Under the pieces are notes generated by a model. The model was not told the DNA's origin. It searched no databases and saw nothing but the letters and a program-made list of their open reading frames with translations. Source: Bombyx mori (taxonomy: Eukaryota; Arthropoda; Insecta; Lepidoptera; Bombycidae). From it: DNA of 64,000 nt. Below are positions 9,813-18,439 of the stretch, one piece after another. The stretch spans positions 14,245,501-14,309,500 of the forward strand of contig NC_085131.1 in NCBI RefSeq assembly GCF_030269925.1. Reading direction: 5' to 3'. A program made the translations under genes and the position numbers. Numbering within the stretch: position 1 is the first letter of the stretch; each line of letters begins with the position of its first letter.

Positions 9813-12695
9813 TTAGGTTGCACGTCGACCTCTTTGTCGAGTTCGACGAGTACGGTTACCGGGGTCCCTAAGCCTGCCCCTAGTATTAGAGCTGAAGGCA
9901 TCTAATGCAAAGGTTATTGGATCTGATGGATCCGTAAGGACGTGTCTAGGGCGTCGACGGTGACTGGCTCCTGCATGATCAGGATTCGGGGAGTAGTCAG
10001 CGGCGGCAACGATAAGGCGATTATCATGACGCATAGCCTTATCGAAGTATCGTTCCGACGCTGACTTCATGTATTTCCGAATTGATTCGAGGCCCAGGTC
10101 GTCGTGTAGGTCAACGTTCCTCACGAACCACGGAGCCCCGACAGCTAACCTGCAAAAGCGGGATTGTAGGGATTGGAGGGTGTCTATGTGTGTGCGGGCC
10201 GCGTGAGCGAACACCACACTCGCGTAAGTCATGACGGGCCTTATGCAAGTTTTGTAAAGTGTCACCTTGTTCCGAAGGGACATTTTACTCCGCTTACAGA
10301 TCATGGCGTAGAGTCTACCGAGAATAAACGCGGCACGGTCACGGACTGATTTTATATGCGGGCGGAATGTCATCGATGCATCCAGGGTAACGCCCAGGTA
10401 CTTGACCTTCCTGGCCCAGGGTATGGGTTGTCTAAAGAGAGTAATCGGGGGTGTGAGATTCCTCCTCCTAATCCGGGAGGAAATCCGTGTGGAGCTTCCC
10501 CTCTGAAATAGCACCGCAGTACTTTTCGCTGGGTTGATGTCTATGCGCCATTTTCGGAACCACTGTCCTAGGGCTAGGGCTGCGCTCTGAAGCTTCTTCG
10601 CGATTAGGGACTTATTTCTACTAGAATAGTAAACAGTCGTGTCGTCGGCGAATAAAGCTAAATGGGTCGGCGGCGACCGGGGAACATCGTTGACGAATAA
10701 GCTAAATAGGAGGGGTGAGAGGACAGAGCCTTGCGGGACTCCAGCTGTGAGAGGTCGTGGGGAGGAGCGGGTTCCCTCGACTCGATATCGAAAAGAGCGG
10801 TTCGACAAGAAGTCCCGTATGATGAGCACGAGACTATCCGGCACGCCCATGTTGAATAGTTTGAAAATCAAACCATTGTGCCAGACTTTGTCGAACGCTT
10901 TTGCGACGTCGAAGAAGAGAGCTCCCGTGTATAACGGTTTTGGTCGATTAAGCCCCACAAGAATGTGCTCCGTGAGGCGGTGCACCTGTTGAACGCATGA
11001 GTGATTTGTACGGAATCCGAATTGTTCATCGATAAGAATGCCCTTGGATGAGACGAAGTCTCTGAGGCGTTTGTAGAGCAGACGCTCATACAGTTTGCCT
11101 AGAGACATGAGGAGGCTAATCGGGCGGTAGCTCGTCGGATGATTTTTTGGTTTACCGGGTTTATGTATGCCGATAACGTCCGCTTCTTTCCACACCGCGG
11201 GAAAGATACAGTTCGCCATAGCGGCATTGAAAATAGATGCCAACATCACGATGAGTTGGACGGGTAGAAGTTTAATAACGCGGTTGGATATACCGTCGGA
11301 ACCGGGAGCCTTGCGAGGACGTAGGTCTTTGATCAAGTCTTTAACTTCCATCGGGGTGACGGGTGGTAACGCATCAGAGGGTGGCAAGGAGGCTCTGCGT
11401 TCTACCTCACTGTCTACTAATTCTACATGAACAGGGTCCACGGATTGAGTGCTGGGCGTGCACTGGGTTTGCAATGTATCGGCCAGCAGCTCTGCTTTTT
11501 CGTCATCATCGAACGCCGCGAGTCGGCCTGAGGGGCCTACGAGGGGGGGCATACTTACTACCGTATCCGATTTGAGAGTACGAGCTAAGCGGTAGTAAGA
11601 CCTTTGGGAGGGCGCGAGTCCTTCTAAGAAATCAGACCATCTGGCATCTCGGACTTCGGCGATGCGAGACTTTACGTCGCGTTGTAGGGCACGCATTCGA
11701 ATACGATTTTCCGCGGTAGGATACCTGTCGTAGGCGCGTATCGAGGCGTTCTTAGCTCTAAGGAGTTCCCTAATATCGTCGGACAATTTGAAGCGGTGAA
11801 GGAAGTCCTCCGCTACAACTTGTTTCGATGACCTATCTAATGTCGAGGTGATGTGTGACGTTAAGATGTCTATGGCTTCAGCGGTATCCTGAGGAGACGG
11901 GATAGAGTCCGGGTTAAGCGGGAGCGATGGTGGATCAGATTCAGCCAGGCTGATGCCCAGCGTGTGCCAATCCACCACAGTCCTCGTGACGGGAACGGAA
12001 TCGGGAGCGCGACCGAGCTTCATAACGACGGGACGGTGGTCTGAATCTAACTCTGAAACTACTTCGATCGAGTGTAAGCGCAGAGTTACGTTTTTTAATA
12101 ACGCTATGTCGAGTATATCCGGGCGATGCGCGATATTTAGCGGGTAGTGAGTCGGGGTTAGCGGAGCGACGATATCGAAGGCGAGATCATCGACTAACGC
12201 GTCAAGCCGCCTGCCATTCGGGGTTGTGGTGTGTGAGTTCCACCTGATGTGTTTACAATTTAGGTCGCCCGCCAGAATGACAGAGCTCCCCATACCGAGC
12301 AGCGCCTCGATATCACTGCTTAGAACGATCTTATCCGGTGGAAGATAAACGGACGCGATAACGATCGGCGCGTGTCCCGTCAGTGAGATTCGGCACACTG
12401 ATGCTTCGATATTAGCGAGCGCGGGAGGATCGAGCGGGACGCAATGCAGGGCTCTTCTATAGTAAATGACGGTACCACCACCACGGGCAGAGAGCCTGTC
12501 GTTCCTGACCATGTTATAGTTCGCGATTTTAGGGTCACGGCGCGCGGGCTTAAGTAGGGTCTCCTGCACTAAAAAGATATCAATTTGGTGGTCACGCAAA
12601 AAGTCAGAAACCTGATCACGTTGATTTGCGAGACCGTAAGCGTTAAAAAATCCTATCGTTACGGATAGGGGCTTTATTCTACTTATATACGCCAT
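9813..12695 (-). CDS. LINE B ORF2: AP endonuclease and reverse transcriptase
   Basis: The 960-residue protein has an N-terminal APE-type endonuclease (GDLNCKH near residue 143, SELDSDHRP near 214-222). The central reverse transcriptase shows KAPGSDGI, SYRPISLL, TAGVPQGSVLSPLLF and FADDTTVYYS. No stop or frameshift interrupts it. The start ATG (12695-12693) follows the ORF1 stop by three bases (TAATCAATG), so ORF2 is very likely made by ribosomes that terminate on ORF1 and restart. There is no RNase H domain, as is common in this clade. It is the paralogue of the ORF2 at 1392-4274. Confidence 0.95.
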   Translation of the reverse strand: MAYISRIKPLSVTIGFFNAYGLANQRDQVSDFLRDHQIDIFLVQETLLKPARRDPKIANYNMVRNDRLSARGGGTVIYYRRALHCVPLDPPALANIEASVCRISLTGHAPIVIASVYLPPDKIVLSSDIEALLGMGSSVILAGDLNCKHIRWNSHTTTPNGRRLDALVDDLAFDIVAPLTPTHYPLNIAHRPDILDIALLKNVTLRLHSIEVVSELDSDHRPVVMKLGRAPDSVPVTRTVVDWHTLGISLAESDPPSLPLNPDSIPSPQDTAEAIDILTSHITSTLDRSSKQVVAEDFLHRFKLSDDIRELLRAKNASIRAYDRYPTAENRIRMRALQRDVKSRIAEVRDARWSDFLEGLAPSQRSYYRLARTLKSDTVVSMPPLVGPSGRLAAFDDDEKAELLADTLQTQCTPSTQSVDPVHVELVDSEVERRASLPPSDALPPVTPMEVKDLIKDLRPRKAPGSDGISNRVIKLLPVQLIVMLASIFNAAMANCIFPAVWKEADVIGIHKPGKPKNHPTSYRPISLLMSLGKLYERLLYKRLRDFVSSKGILIDEQFGFRTNHSCVQQVHRLTEHILVGLNRPKPLYTGALFFDVAKAFDKVWHNGLIFKLFNMGVPDSLVLIIRDFLSNRSFRYRVEGTRSSPRPLTAGVPQGSVLSPLLFSLFVNDVPRSPPTHLALFADDTTVYYSSRNKSLIAKKLQSAALALGQWFRKWRIDINPAKSTAVLFQRGSSTRISSRIRRRNLTPPITLFRQPIPWARKVKYLGVTLDASMTFRPHIKSVRDRAAFILGRLYAMICKRSKMSLRNKVTLYKTCIRPVMTYASVVFAHAARTHIDTLQSLQSRFCRLAVGAPWFVRNVDLHDDLGLESIRKYMKSASERYFDKAMRHDNRLIVAAADYSPNPDHAGASHRRRPRHVLTDPSDPITFALDAFSSNTRGRLRDPGNRTRRTRQRGRRAT

Positions 12696-12698
12696 TGA

Positions 12699-14372
12699 TT
12701 ACCGGCGGAGTGAGGGGAGGACGTACGTATTTAATGACGCGTATACGTCGGCGTATTCCTGCACAACGGCGATAAAGTGTTGTGCAGTGGAGGCAGCGCG
12801 AATGGCGTCGCCCAAAGCGTTAACGCGCTCAAAGTTGATCGACTGAAAGAAGTCGATCGCTAAAGCGAGATTGTCGGACGCGGTCGGAGGGCAGGTCGCG
12901 GGAGAGGGACGAGTCGCGGGGGCGGGACGAATCGCGGAGGAGGGAGTTGTAGCCGTGTTCGTGTACGGCAGCGGTTTTGCCCAGGCCGAGACACTGGGCA
13001 CCGCCGCCGGAACGAACGCTGGCTTAGCCTGCGACGCAGAGGGTGCCGAGGCTTTGATGTCTGGGCCGGAAGCTCGGAGGCGGTTTTGGCGGGCGACGCG
13101 GCGATTTATTTTAGGGGCTCGGGGGCAACCACGGTAATTCGCGGGGTGACCCTGTGTTCGACACAGGACGCAGCTAGGCGGTTCCGTCGCGGTTTTTTGG
13201 TCGCGAGCGCAGAGGGCCGTGGCGTGATCGCCCAAACACTTAACACATCGGGGGCGCGCGTGACAGTTACGGGAAGAGTGCCCGTACAATTGACAGTTAT
13301 GGCACTGGCTAGGAGTGCCTTTTTTATGGGGGGCTTCGACAGCGATACCAGAGAGCCTACAGACGGTCTGTGTGTTAAAGATTTTCTTACCCTCGGGGGT
13401 AGGCTGGAGAGCGACTAGAACCATATTATATGGCTCCCTACCGCGACCGGTGTGCATACGGTGCACAGAATTCACTGGTAGGCCTTGTTCTAACAGGTCG
13501 GCTTTTACGAGCTCTACATCTAACTCTTTAGGGATTCCGCGTATTACAACGCGGAGTTCGCGCTCCTCCTGGAGCGTATACGTATGGAAACTTATACGCT
13601 CCTTACGGAGGTAAGAAGAGAGGGCCCTATGGTCGTCGGGTGTTTGAACCTTAATTTGAATGCCGTTCGCGAGGTTACGGGCATTCGTGAAATTTATATT
13701 TTTGGCCTTAAGGGCCAGGCAAACTCGATCCCAAGCTGCCTTCTCCTGAAGGATAACCGGGGGAGGGGTCTGGGTTTTATTTTGTGCCACCGGACGCGGC
13801 GACGGAGTGGCACGGGCTGGGGGCGCAACGGGAGTCTGAGGGCGGGGGCGCGACGCGTTCACGGCTTTGCTAATTTTAGCGGCCGCGGGAGCTCGAGACT
13901 CCGCGGCACGCTTCTTACCCTTCTGTACCAGGGTGAATCCATCCGTCGATGAGGCGGGGGCGAGGTCGACCTCCATGTCCGAGTCAGAGTCGGAGCACGA
14001 GGAGGCGGGTGCAGGCGACCTACGAGCAAGTGTAGGTGTTTTAGAGGGCGCGACGGAGGCCGCGGATGATCGCTCAGCTGAAACGATGGTCACGGCGGAC
14101 GACGCAGCAGCTTTTCTCGCCAGTATAGGCGACACGGGAGCGGCAGGCACGACAGAGGCTGCGGTGCTCAATGCAGAAGCTCTGCACGCAGGTACAGGCG
14201 ACGCAGGAGCAGCGAGCGCGGCGGAGTCCTCGAGAGGGCTCGCAGTGTGATTGGCCTTGAAGGCCAAAAACTCCGAGGCGAGCTGTGGGTGGCGAAGTCG
14301 GAGGAATTCCGCGAATACAGCGTCCATGATCGCTGAGTACCCAGGTGGGGCGGCCCCGGGTCTTGAAAACAC
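12699..14372 (-). CDS. LINE B ORF1: gag-like zinc-knuckle protein
   Basis: The 557-codon frame has an Ala/Pro/Ser-rich N-terminal part, an acidic Ser/Asp patch near residues 125-135 and a PRE_C2HC-like region (about 208-345). Three CCHC knuckles follow between Cys357 and Cys417, and then a Pro/Ala-rich tail. Met16 (near 14327) is the likelier start, because the first codons lie in 5' UTR sequence shared in character with LINE A (a GAAPPG string appears in both). The protein should coat element RNA. The frame is intact and its stop is three bases from the ORF2 start. Confidence 0.92.
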   Translation of the reverse strand: MFSRPGAAPPGYSAIMDAVFAEFLRLRHPQLASEFLAFKANHTASPLEDSAALAAPASPVPACRASALSTAASVVPAAPVSPILARKAAASSAVTIVSAERSSAASVAPSKTPTLARRSPAPASSCSDSDSDMEVDLAPASSTDGFTLVQKGKKRAAESRAPAAAKISKAVNASRPRPQTPVAPPARATPSPRPVAQNKTQTPPPVILQEKAAWDRVCLALKAKNINFTNARNLANGIQIKVQTPDDHRALSSYLRKERISFHTYTLQEERELRVVIRGIPKELDVELVKADLLEQGLPVNSVHRMHTGRGREPYNMVLVALQPTPEGKKIFNTQTVCRLSGIAVEAPHKKGTPSQCHNCQLYGHSSRNCHARPRCVKCLGDHATALCARDQKTATEPPSCVLCRTQGHPANYRGCPRAPKINRRVARQNRLRASGPDIKASAPSASQAKPAFVPAAVPSVSAWAKPLPYTNTATTPSSAIRPAPATRPSPATCPPTASDNLALAIDFFQSINFERVNALGDAIRAASTAQHFIAVVQEYADVYASLNTYVLPSLRR

Positions 14373-14732
14373 TCGCCTTGCGGCGAGGCCCCAACTACTC
14401 GGACCTGAGCGGTTCTATTGAACACAGGTGGCAATGCGGCGCGATTACTACAGGACAAAGAAAAAGCACAACAAAACAGAAATTACGAAAAGAAACAAAA
14501 CAAATAAATACTTGCAGGAAACCACTTTGTCGGCAGATGTACCACGAACACAGAAACAACAAAAGGAAACAAAACAAATAAAAACTTCCAGAAAGAGCAC
14601 TTAGTCGGCAGATGTACCACAAACACAGGCCGCGCGAACAATGGCCGGGCTAACAAAAGCCGGGCGAACAAAGACCGGGCGATCGAGTGGACGATGAGCA
14701 CGTCCGCACGTGACGGGTGCCTCTATCGGAAT
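14373..14732 (-). promoter_or_regulatory. LINE B 5' UTR with ~75-bp tandem repeat
   Basis: Two copies of an A-rich ~75-bp unit start at about 14492 and 14566; both contain GTCGGCAGATGTACCAC. Next to them a short unit around CCGGGC(T/G)AAC is repeated about three times (14641-14690). A position at the 5' end of an intact LINE suggests internal promoter monomers. Function is inferred from position only. Confidence 0.55.
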
Positions 14733-14744
14733 GTCAGCTGAGTT
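14733..14744. repeat. target-site duplication of LINE B, right copy
   Basis: This is an exact second copy of the 12-bp GTCAGCTGAGTT at 9547-9558. Confidence 0.92.
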
Positions 14745-14796
14745 GTGAACGCATCTAACCATCTACACCAGTAAAATAAAAACAGAATATCTAATT

Positions 14797-15002
14797 TCTA
14801 CTGATGGTAGGACGTCTGGTAAGTCCGCCGGGTAAGTATCACAACCCTGCCTGTTTCTGGCGTGAAGCAGTAATGTGTTTCGGTTTACAGGGTGACGCAG
14901 CCTGAAACCTCTTGTCTTAAGATGGGTGACGACATTTACTTTGTAGATGTCTATGGGTTTGGTAACTAGTGAGCCAGGTGAGTCGGTGAGCTAGTCCACT
15001 AA
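14797..15002 (+). mobile_element. Bm1-like SINE, 3' part
   Basis: It matches the body of the full-length SINE at 43030-43462: a GGTAGGAC start, the GAAGCAGTAATG core, GTAGATGTCTATGGG and the AGCTAGTCCAC end. The tRNA-like head is missing and the copy is diverged. Confidence 0.75.
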
Positions 15003-15462
15003 TAATCCTGGTCCAATAATAATCCTCTAATAATATTGGAGCAGTAATTAGACTTCGCTCGACCTTTACACAGATGTCTATTCGTATCATACAAAAGAGC
15101 CTAATCCCATTAAGCTGCACCTCTGTGAGGTATTCGGTCAAATTCAATTTAAATTTAATTTGGTCTGGCTTTCAAATAAACTTTAAACCAGACGTTTAGA
15201 TTATAATTTAAATCACATTCGCATGGTCACCGTTTTGTACGGAGGAAACTAAATGAAAATGTTCCTCTCTAAGTTTATTAAAATTATACTGTAAATTTTA
15301 AATTTAGCAGCCAAATACTTTTTCGTTTATTACACATTTAAAAATTGCTTCCTTAGAAATTGATGAATAACGCTCTCATGTGATGATACTGACGATGATG
15401 ATGAACTGATAACATCATATTGACGCGTTGGATAACACAGTGACCCAAGATAACGATACTTT
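15003..15462. other. AT-rich spacer, nothing recognised
   Basis: No supported gene, RNA or transposon end was found between two SINE fragments. Confidence 0.4.
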
Positions 15463-15712
15463 TTACTGGTGGTAGGACCTCTTGTGAGTCCGCGCGGGTG
15501 GGTACCACCACCCTGCCTATTTCTGCCGTGAAGCAGTAATGCGTTTCGGTTTGAAGGGTGGGGCAGCCGTTGTAACTATACTTGAGACCTTAGAACTCTA
15601 TCTCGAGGTGGGTGGCGCATTTACGTTGTAGATGTCTATGTGTTCCAGTGACCACTTAACACCAGGTGGGCTGTGAGCTCGTCCACTCATCAAAGCAATG
15701 AAAAAAAAGAAC
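15463..15712 (+). mobile_element. Bm1-like SINE, 3' part with A-rich tail
   Basis: The body of the SINE is well kept, from GGTGGTAGGACC through GAAGCAGTAATGCG and GTAGATGTCTATG to GAGCTCGTCCAC, and ends in an A-rich tail near 15700-15712. The tRNA-derived head is absent (5' truncation). Confidence 0.8.
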
Positions 15713-16544
15713 AAAAATTTCTAGAATTAAACGTCCCTCGATCCGAATCGAAGCGTCCATCTTTTTCCTTTTTTTTGATTTACATCCTTCGTATGCTAGA
15801 TTGTGAGGAATAGCACCATACTTTCTAGTCCCGTGGGTGTTGTAGAATTCCTTCGAGACCAGGTAGCAGATTTTTTTGGTCTAAGAGCAGCATAGTTGGT
15901 CGCCAATCCTCATTTGTTGGTTACAGCACGTACTTTGCACATTTACTATATATATATTTATCATTTGTACAATAAATAATTACTAACTCATAAAACTATG
16001 TCGAAATATCATTAATATTACACAAAAATCATTACTGTATATTCAGATATATCTATAATGATTAATATTTACAAATAACATGTTTAACCAATTTTGATTG
16101 TTCACCTATATCTCATAGAAAATCAAGGAAATTTAAAAGATATTCCGACAGTAATTTTCCATAGGCTCAAACAATCACAGCCGTGAGAGCGACGTTTAAT
16201 GAAAAAAACCCTCGAAAAAGAACAATTAAGATGTTTCGAGGACAAAACAATTCGGATCTACGTTTTACAAGACATATCCATTTGCAAGAGTACTTTCAAC
16301 GCTTTTCACTAATGCCTCTCTGATTCGTAACTTTACGTTTTATTAATTGACGGAGAATACCTTTTTGAAGTCAGGGTGAGGATCAACAAGGAAATACAAT
16401 TTAGAAAGCATTGGCTGACGGTTCTCTTCACACTTTCCTCAATTCACGCCGAAGGGAAATGTTATATTGTCTACCTTTTTTTTCTTTGATTATCTTACGC
16501 AATCAGACCTTCGTAGTACCTATATTGTGTTTATTTTTTTAAGA
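15713..16544. other. AT-rich intergenic stretch, nothing recognised
   Basis: Both strands were read. Only short frames without resemblance to known families were found. Confidence 0.4.
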
Positions 16545-16690
16545 TTATATTTGAGCTCTCGGCCCACCTGGTTCTAAGTGGTTACGAGAGCTCATGAACA
16601 TCACTATATGAACAGCCTTGAAACTTAAGGTCTAAATCTCAATCTTATATAAGAAATAGGCAAAGTGGTGAAACGCCACCGGGAGCTATG
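16545..16690 (-). mobile_element. Bm1-like SINE fragment, degenerate
   Basis: Reverse-oriented pieces of the SINE body can be followed (a CGGCCCACCTGG...AAGTGGTTAC start, later ATAGGCAAAGTGGTG). The copy is short and diverged. Confidence 0.55.
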
Positions 16691-16729
16691 CAATTTAAAT
16701 TTTTTGCAGTTTTCATTTTTATTACTCAA

Positions 16730-16947
16730 CTAGCTGTACTCGCCCGCTTCGCTGGGCATTTACAATTAACATTATTATTTATTGTCATTATTATTAGGGA
16801 GTCCAACACTCATATAAATCTTAGCCTATCCATTAAGTACATGTATTTTCTACATGGATACCAAGTTTCAAGTCAATCGGATGCATGTTTCAGTAGTTAT
16901 AACGGAACATCCGTAAAAACCACTGTAGGTTTATATGTTAGTATAGA
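16730..16947 (-). mobile_element. non-autonomous Helitron, copy 1
   Basis: On the minus strand it begins TCTATACTAA and ends with a GC-rich hairpin (GCCCAGCGAAGCGGGC) followed by a short spacer and CTAG. It is inserted between A and T, as Helitrons are. A second copy of the same family lies at 39870-40079. It has no coding capacity. Confidence 0.8.
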
Positions 16948-17304
16948 TATTGTTCCTTGATCATGGAATTAATTCGTGAGCATAAGTACGTATTTCATTA
17001 GAAAAATTGGATCAATTTACTTAGTCCCTTTCCAAATTGATCGAAATTATTTTTTCACGCAAGCACATAGTCAACTACAAGCTAGGCAGTACAGAGGGGA
17101 TGCCGACTACAGTGCCAGAATGATTATGATTAAATCGATTTGTATCAATCGAAGAAGAAATATAAAGTGCAATGTTACACCGCTGGCACTGTGTAACTCG
17201 TAAACAATGCGAATTGTTGAAAATAAATAACCTTTCCTTTCTTACCAAAAGAAAACATAACGCCTGGAATGTTCTAGAATCAATGTGAACAAATATGTCA
17301 ATAG
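16948..17304. other. flank of the composite LTR element; ends in ATAG
   Basis: No gene is seen. The last bases (17301-17304) are ATAG, which recur at 34593-34596 on the other side of the BEL/Pao element, as expected for a short integrase-made target duplication. Confidence 0.6.
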
Positions 17305-17852
17305 ATATTCCGGACGGCCACCGCTCAGGTTTCGGCCACCACGTGTGATTTTTAGACTTCTTACTCTCGTTGAAACGTGGTGGCTCGAGTATTGCCGCAG
17401 TGGCTGTCGCGGAACGGATGCTGGGATTGGTTCGAGGAAAATAACGAAGGCTTCAAGTATGGCGTTCACACGGTCCTCGTGGCTTGACCGGCGCAGGGCG
17501 TAGGAGCGAGTCTTTTCTTGTCGGTTGGCGCTCTCCTCTTCTTCTGGAGAGGTCTGGACTCGTCGGCTCGCTGTCTCGAACTGAATTCGCAGTCGTGGGG
17601 TCGTCGTACCCCCTTTGGGGGGGCACGGAGCGGGCCTCGGGGAAACCCCTCTGCCCGGACATGTAGCTCCCTGCCTAATAAGGCAGGGGTGATGCGCTGC
17701 TGGATGGAGTATCAGGCAGGATTGAAGATGTGTGTGGGGTCGACTTCTTTCTTCGTCTCCTTCTTCACTCTCTCCACTCTTCTCTTCTCTTCTTCTTTCT
17801 TCCTCTTCATTCTTCCCTTCTTCCGGGGGCGGCTGCTGCTCTCCTCCAAAAT

Positions 17853-17926
<74 letters not shown>

Positions 17927-18032
17927 CCGTTTTTTTTTTTTTTTGTTGTTTTTTTTTTTTTTTTGTTTTTACAATTTCATCTTAACCTAACTTAACCTAA
18001 AGTAAACCTAACTTAATCTAACTTACATCTAA

Positions 18033-18091
18033 GTGACGGCAGCGCGCCGTTCCTGCACTCCGTGGAGTGCCGGGACAGCGCGCGCCGTCAC
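18033..18091 (-). other. 59-bp inverted repeat in the LINE C 3' UTR
   Basis: The outer arms GTGACGGC and GCCGTCAC are perfect complements, and an inner palindrome GCACTCCGTGGAGTGC forms the tip. Degenerate CCTAA-like words lie on both sides (17980-18030 and 18092-18142). A 3' UTR structure of this kind may be bound by the element's RT, which is inferred. Confidence 0.7.
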
Positions 18092-18439
18092 ACCTAAACT
18101 AATCCTAATCTAACTTAACCTAACATAACCTAGCTAACCTAATATGGGGGAGAGAGCGAATCCGCACTCCACGCTACAGTCCTCTCCCCCTCTCCCCATC
18201 GTTATACAATATTGATAGGGGGGAGGATTGTAGCGGGTAAGAACACCCCATCCCAAAGGGGGGTGGGGGGTGGGGTCAAAGCCCCTCATGGAAATAGGCT
18301 GCACCTACGGGGTGCAGCCGCGGTCCCCATACGGGGGACCCGCCAAACGGGCAAGAGGCGTGGGGCTAGAGGCTGATGAAACTCAGCTCCGAGAGGGGCG
18401 CTCATAGGTCCTCCCCGGCCTCACAGCCGGCGAGGAGCT

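Larger units (their letters stand above)
9559..14732 (-). mobile_element. full-length Jockey-type LINE (LINE B)
   Basis: This second complete non-LTR retrotransposon of about 5.17 kb is also on the minus strand. Order in sense: 5' UTR with tandem repeats, ORF1, ORF2, a 3' UTR of about 230 bp and a poly(A) tail seen as about 25 T at 9559-9583. A perfect 12-bp TSD flanks it. The gene order and ORF2 length (960 residues) equal those of LINE A, but the sequences differ widely in the UTRs. A 5'-truncated copy of the same family lies on the plus strand at about 59817-60311. Both ORFs are intact, which implies a young and possibly competent copy. Confidence 0.94.

Noticed and set aside
17518..17995. 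Frames with long poly-Phe or poly-Ser stretches
   Set aside because: They are translations of the LINE poly(T) tail and the pyrimidine-rich LTR segment.
17976..18145. True telomeric (TTAGG)n tract
   Set aside because: The words are degenerate, interrupted by a hairpin and part of a LINE 3' UTR; no long perfect run exists.
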